From assembly GCA_016283195.1 (NCBI GenBank), contig JAEEML010000140.1, positions 1-17,388 on the forward strand: 17,388 nt of DNA, read 5' to 3'. Numbering within the stretch: the stretch's first letter is position 1; the number at the start of each line of letters is the position of its first letter. The notes beneath the pieces were generated by a model, which worked only from the letters and a program-made list of their open reading frames with translations, was not told the origin of the DNA and did not search any database. Position numbers and translations under genes: made by a program. This DNA comes from Deltaproteobacteria bacterium. GTDB lineage: Bacteria; JAEEML01. Below are positions 14,867 through 17,388 of this stretch, one piece after another.

Positions 14867-16300
14867 ATGAGCGATTTTGTTTGCAAACGTTATAGTGCCG
14901 ATGAAGCAAAGAGCCTTTTTGCCAGGCAAAAAGCGCGGCGCTGGCAAGTGGCGCAGCGCGGCGCCAAAGAGCGCGTGGCAGTGCTCAAAAAACTCCTAAA
15001 TGTTATAAAAGAGGAGACTCCGGCTCTTTGCGCAGCCATAAATGCCGATTTTGGCAAACATCCGGACGAAAGCCGCCTCACCGAAGTTCTCGCCACTCAG
15101 GAAGAGTTACATTTTACCATAAAACATTTAGCACACTGGATGCGCCCTTTGCATGTGCCAACTCCGCTGGTGCTCTTTGGCAGCAAAAGCCATGTGCAAT
15201 ACGAGCCCAAGGGCAATGTGCTCATCTTTTCGCCTTGGAATTATCCTTTTAATTTGGCCATAAATCCCCTCATCGCCGCTGTTTCCGCCGGCAACTGCGT
15301 AATGTTGCGCCCCTCGGAAAAGAGCCAGGAAACAGCTAAAATCATTCAAAAAATAGTTTCCAAAGTCTTTTCGGAAGATGAAGTGGCGGTGGTACTCGGT
15401 GACCGGGAAACAGCCGATGCCCTTTTGGAGCTACCCTTTGATCACTTCTTTTTCACCGGCAGCCCCAAAGTTGGACAAAAAGTGATGACGGCGGCGGCCA
15501 AGCATTTTGCCTCCGTCACTCTGGAGCTGGGCGGCAAGTCGCCAGTTATTGTGGATAAATCGGCTAATTTAGAGCAGGCGGCCAGGCGCCTCACCTGGGG
15601 GAAGTTTATCAATGCCGGGCAAACCTGCGTAGCACCGGATTATCTCTTATTGGACGAAGCGGCAGCCGATAAATTTTTGCCACTTTTAAAGCAGAATATT
15701 GCCCGCTCCTATGGCGAAAGCGCCGAAGATCAGCTCAAAAGCCCATCACTTGCCAGCTTAGTTAATGTAGCCAGCGGCGAGCGCCTTTATAAGTTAATAA
15801 ATGATAGCGTAGCCGCCGGCGCCAGGATTTACTGCGGCGGCGAGTTCACCAGTGATAAGCGCCGCCTAGCGCCTACTATTGTCAGCGGCATTAATCCCAA
15901 TATGGCACTTATGAGCGAAGAGATCTTTGGGCCCATTCTGCCGGTTATTACTTATAAAGACATTTCCGAGGCTATTAATATTATAGAGAGCCGCCCCAAG
16001 CCGCTGGCTTTATATCTCTTTGCCCATGACAAAAACGTGATTAAACGCATTTACAGCGAAACAACTTCCGGCGGCAGTTGCTTAAATAACGCCATTTTGC
16101 ACCTTGTAAACAGCCACATGCCCTTTGGCGGCGTGGGCATGAGCGGCCTGGGCCACTACCATGGGGAATATGGCTTTAGAAATATGTCACACGAGCGCGC
16201 TATTCTTAGCCAGGGCTCTTTCAATGCCATTGATTTTATCGCCCCGCCCTACACCGAGAAAAAATCACGCCTCATTGATTTCATGATGAAAATTTTCTAG
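14867..16300 (+). CDS. Aldehyde dehydrogenase, class-3/fatty-aldehyde type
   Basis: A 477-residue NAD(P)+-dependent aldehyde dehydrogenase that oxidises an aldehyde to its carboxylic acid. The class-3 (ALDH3) pattern is clear: PWNYPFNLAINPLIAAVSAGN near 125 with the oxyanion-hole Asn, FFTGSPKVGQ in the cofactor fold, general-base E220 in LELGGKSP, nucleophile C254 in NAGQTCVAPDY, and SEEIFGPILPV late. The C-terminus has PPYTEKKSRLIDFMMKIF, as in fatty-aldehyde and coniferyl-aldehyde dehydrogenases of this class, and its hydrophobic end may help membrane contact. Length is normal and all key residues are present. The ATG at 14867 follows TAGGGA and lies 23 nt after the J-domain stop, so the two are probably one transcript. 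The substrate is not determined. A long-chain aldehyde fits the class and the neighbouring lipid-type synthase, but the divergent orientation gives no direct link. Confidence 0.92.
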   Translation: MSDFVCKRYSADEAKSLFARQKARRWQVAQRGAKERVAVLKKLLNVIKEETPALCAAINADFGKHPDESRLTEVLATQEELHFTIKHLAHWMRPLHVPTPLVLFGSKSHVQYEPKGNVLIFSPWNYPFNLAINPLIAAVSAGNCVMLRPSEKSQETAKIIQKIVSKVFSEDEVAVVLGDRETADALLELPFDHFFFTGSPKVGQKVMTAAAKHFASVTLELGGKSPVIVDKSANLEQAARRLTWGKFINAGQTCVAPDYLLLDEAAADKFLPLLKQNIARSYGESAEDQLKSPSLASLVNVASGERLYKLINDSVAAGARIYCGGEFTSDKRRLAPTIVSGINPNMALMSEEIFGPILPVITYKDISEAINIIESRPKPLALYLFAHDKNVIKRIYSETTSGGSCLNNAILHLVNSHMPFGGVGMSGLGHYHGEYGFRNMSHERAILSQGSFNAIDFIAPPYTEKKSRLIDFMMKIF

Positions 16301-16310
16301 GACGTGCCTT

Positions 16311-16380
16311 TTTTTGACACAATCTGACACAAAGTGACATTTTTTGTCACCCAAAGCACAAATTTGTCATAGTTTGTCAC
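16311..16380. repeat. Seven-unit 10-bp phased TGWCA array, candidate activator/regulator site
   Basis: Seven consecutive decamers have TGWCAY at positions 5-10: units starting 16311, 16321 and 16331 have TGACA, units starting 16341, 16361 and 16371 have TGTCA (its reverse complement), and the unit at 16351 is degenerate. Box centres are therefore exactly 10 bp apart (16317, 16327, 16337, 16347, then 16367 and 16377) on one face of the helix, with orientation switching once in the middle. The central pair also forms GTGACA-T5-TGTCAC. Such phasing suggests cooperative binding of a dimeric regulator. Reported PilR sites upstream of Pseudomonas pilin genes contain TGTC pentamers at similar spacing, so a pilin enhancer is a reasonable inference, although it lies about 360 bp from the sigma-54 site. 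Confidence 0.7.
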
Positions 16381-16459
16381 GCAACAACCGGCACCCTCTC
16401 CGGCTCAGAGCTCCCACCCATAAACCATCTTTGCCCTAACCCCATCTCTGACCTCAGCC

Positions 16460-16520
16460 CTCACCCCCTAACCCCCTCTCCATTTTTTTGACCTCACCCC
16501 CTAACCCCCTCTCCATTTTT
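16460..16520 (+). repeat. Exact 28-bp direct repeat, two copies (period 33)
   Basis: Positions 16460-16487 and 16493-16520 are identical over 28 bases (beginning CTCACCCCCTAACC and ending CTCCATTTTT), separated by 5 bases. Two copies only, within the larger repeat cluster, so this is not a CRISPR array. Confidence 0.9.
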
Positions 16521-16574
16521 ACAAATAGAGAGGGAAAACTTGTTGAAAACATATGGATATCTTACAAACTTCTT

Positions 16575-16603
16575 ACCCTCTCCATCGTCCAGATGGAGAG
16601 GGT
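16575..16603. repeat. Perfect 12-bp inverted repeat
   Basis: ACCCTCTCCATC (16575-16586) and GATGGAGAGGGT (16592-16603) are exact reverse complements around a 5-base loop GTCCA. This is the strongest hairpin in the repeat cluster. No T-run follows, so it does not look like an intrinsic terminator. Confidence 0.85.
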
Positions 16604-16739
16604 GGCGCGGCAGCGCCGGGTGAGGTGCGGCGGGGTGAGGGAAGTAAAAAATGGAGAGGGTGGGCGCAGCAGGCGACCGTGTGAAGTGCAGCGGGAGAGG
16701 TCCAAGAGTTTAGCCGCAAAATGGGCCCAAAATTTGTCT

Positions 16740-16755
16740 TGGCACAGTTCTTGCA
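16740..16755 (+). promoter_or_regulatory. Sigma-54 (RpoN) -24/-12 promoter of the pilin gene
   Basis: TGGCAC (16740-16745), five bases AGTTC, then TTGCA (16751-16755) match the RpoN consensus TGGCAC-N5-TTGCA exactly, with the GG and GC pairs at the required spacing. It predicts a transcript start near 16766 and a leader of about 48 nt before the ATG at 16814. Many proteobacterial type IV pilin genes are sigma-54 dependent and driven by the PilS-PilR pair; neither regulator gene is in this window. Confidence 0.85.
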
Positions 16756-16813
16756 TTATAAAAGGCCGTGCTACACCGGCGGCGCCTTAACAGCCGCGAA
16801 AAAGGAGATTAGC

Positions 16814-17344
16814 ATGAAGAAGTTAGCAAAAGGTTTTACTCTCGTCGAACTCATGATCGTTGTCGCCATCATCGGTATTCTTTCCGCCGTGGCTATCCCC
16901 AACTTCATGCGGTTCCAAGCCAAGTCCCGCCAATCTGAAGCCAAAACCAACTTGAAGGGCTTCCACACCTCTATGGTGAGCTACTTTGCCGAGAAGAACA
17001 AATATCCGACAGCCGATGCCGCCGGTCTCAAAGCGGTTGGTTTCAAGACCGAGGGCAACAACATCTATAGCTACAGCCTGCTTGGTGCTAATGATGTTCC
17101 CGATGCTAATGGTGCCAAACCCGCTTGTAGCGGCGGCGCTGCTATGACTGCTGCTAATAGCACAAATGGTACCTTCGTCTCTATCGGTTGCGGCAATGTT
17201 GACAATGATGACTTCATCGATGGTTGGTCCATTAACTCTCACGGCTGCCTCGCCAATGGTCTTTTGGCTGTTGATGACCTCGGTTCAAAATGTGTAACAG
17301 CTGTTGATACCGAATCTTCTAATGATGTCACCAACGATGCATAA
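16814..17344 (+). CDS. pilA: Type IV major-pilin-like protein
   Basis: A 176-residue prepilin. The short leader MKKLAKG is followed by FTLVELMIVVAIIGILSAVAIPNF, so prepilin peptidase (PilD) should cut after G7, giving an N-terminal Phe and Glu at +5. The hydrophobic helix continues into MRFQAKSRQSEAKTNLKGFHTS, the alpha1 pattern of pilins from the former Deltaproteobacteria. The globular domain has four cysteines (C105, C126, C145, C160), enough for two disulfides, and an Asp/Asn-rich stretch (NVDNDDFIDG). The start at 16814 has AAGGAG 6 nt upstream; longer in-frame starts run into the repeat region and are not credible. Every Ile codon I read is ATC or ATT, never ATA, whereas ATA is common in the synthase, consistent with high expression. 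Control by the sigma-54 promoter upstream is expected. It could be a minor pilin or pseudopilin, but length and promoter favour a major pilin. Confidence 0.9.
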   Translation: MKKLAKGFTLVELMIVVAIIGILSAVAIPNFMRFQAKSRQSEAKTNLKGFHTSMVSYFAEKNKYPTADAAGLKAVGFKTEGNNIYSYSLLGANDVPDANGAKPACSGGAAMTAANSTNGTFVSIGCGNVDNDDFIDGWSINSHGCLANGLLAVDDLGSKCVTAVDTESSNDVTNDA

Positions 17345-17364
17345 TCCTAGTATCTAATGGATAC

Positions 17365-17388
17365 AAAAAAGGGGGGGCTTAGGCCCCC
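17365..17388. terminator. Terminator hairpin at the right edge, possibly bidirectional
   Basis: GGGGGC (17373-17378) pairs with GCCCCC (17383-17388) around TTAG, 28 nt after the pilin stop. On the minus strand the hairpin is followed by a run of T (the A-run 17365-17370 read in reverse), a standard intrinsic terminator for a leftward gene. For the pilin a T-run would have to lie beyond the window edge. Confidence 0.65.

Larger units (their letters stand above)
16391..16703. repeat. Cluster of C-rich direct and inverted repeats (REP/MITE-like)
   Basis: CCCTCTCC occurs at 16394, 16474, 16507 and 16576; its inverse GGAGAGGG occurs at 16595 and 16653, with a 7-base form GGAGAGG at 16694. The left side also carries CCTCACCCC and CCCTAACCCC strings, mirrored on the right by GGTGAGG and GGGGTGAGGG. 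The overall shape is an imperfect inverted repeat with an AT-rich middle and no coding capacity, as in REP/BIME or small palindromic mobile repeats. It separates the decamer array from the pilin promoter. Confidence 0.65.
16301..16813. other. 513 nt intergenic region upstream of the pilin gene
   Basis: No gene is supported here. From left to right it holds a 70 bp decamer array (16311-16380), a cluster of C-rich direct and inverted repeats (about 16391-16703), a sigma-54 promoter (16740-16755) and the pilin Shine-Dalgarno (16802-16807). A T-run directly after the ALDH stop (16309-16315) has no strong hairpin before it, so I do not call a terminator there. Confidence 0.7.

Noticed and set aside
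14314-14886. 190-codon open frame antisense to the J-domain gene
   Set aside because: It lies wholly opposite a well-supported gene, has Cys/Arg-rich composition typical of a shadow frame, and shows no domain.
16334-16350. GTGACA-T5-TGTCAC hairpin as an ALDH terminator
   Set aside because: The stem is short and AT-moderate and no T-run follows the right arm; it is better explained as two adjacent boxes of the decamer array.
16460-16520. CRISPR-like direct repeat
   Set aside because: Only two copies with a 5-base spacer, inside a C-rich repeat cluster, and no cas genes.
16395-16520. Telomere-like CCCTAACCCC repeats
   Set aside because: Only three imperfect occurrences embedded in an inverted-repeat cluster; nothing else suggests a linear replicon end.
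16488-16790. 100-codon plus-strand open frame across the repeat region
   Set aside because: It consists of translated repeats, has no Shine-Dalgarno, overlaps the sigma-54 promoter and resembles no protein family.

Overview
The window looks like the chromosome of a Gram-negative bacterium. It encodes an outer-membrane TonB-dependent receptor, a lipobox lipoprotein and a type IV pilin preceded by a near-perfect sigma-54 promoter. The pilin's N-terminal helix resembles those of Myxococcota, Bdellovibrionota and Desulfobacterota (the former Deltaproteobacteria), so such a lineage is my best guess, held weakly. I see no tRNA, rRNA, CRISPR array, transposase or phage gene.

Left block, all on the minus strand (13828 down to 59). 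In order of transcription: a two-helix membrane protein with a long coiled coil; a TonB-dependent receptor 7 nt later; after about 100 nt with a possible promoter, a 2567-residue iterative polyketide/PUFA-type megasynthase ordered KS-KS-AT-ACP-ACP-KR-DH; a double hot-dog thioesterase that starts inside the synthase stop codon (TAATG); after an 89 nt gap with a good sigma-70-like promoter, a HEAT-repeat lipoprotein; and, 1 nt after its stop, a ComF-type phosphoribosyltransferase. The synthase and thioesterase form one translationally coupled unit. No enoyl reductase or phosphopantetheinyl transferase is encoded here, so any product would be expected to keep double bonds, and the ACPs must be activated by an enzyme encoded elsewhere.

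Right block, plus strand (14022 to 16300). A divergent two-gene unit encodes a J-domain protein whose C-terminal half holds four 28-29-residue repeats resembling the MshEN/T2SSE-N motif (a c-di-GMP-binding fold in pilus and secretion ATPases), then a class-3-like aldehyde dehydrogenase. A 513 nt intergenic region follows. It holds a strikingly regular array of decamers (16311-16380, TGWCA every 10 bp), a roughly 310 bp cluster of C-rich direct and inverted repeats, and a sigma-54 promoter at 16740-16755. Then comes a major-pilin-like gene with a strong Shine-Dalgarno and codon use suggesting high expression. The window ends in a G/C hairpin terminator.

The points I would follow first are the synthase with two catalytically complete KS domains and its coupled thioesterase, the J-domain/MshEN-like fusion upstream of a pilin, and the helically phased decamer array far upstream of the pilin promoter.
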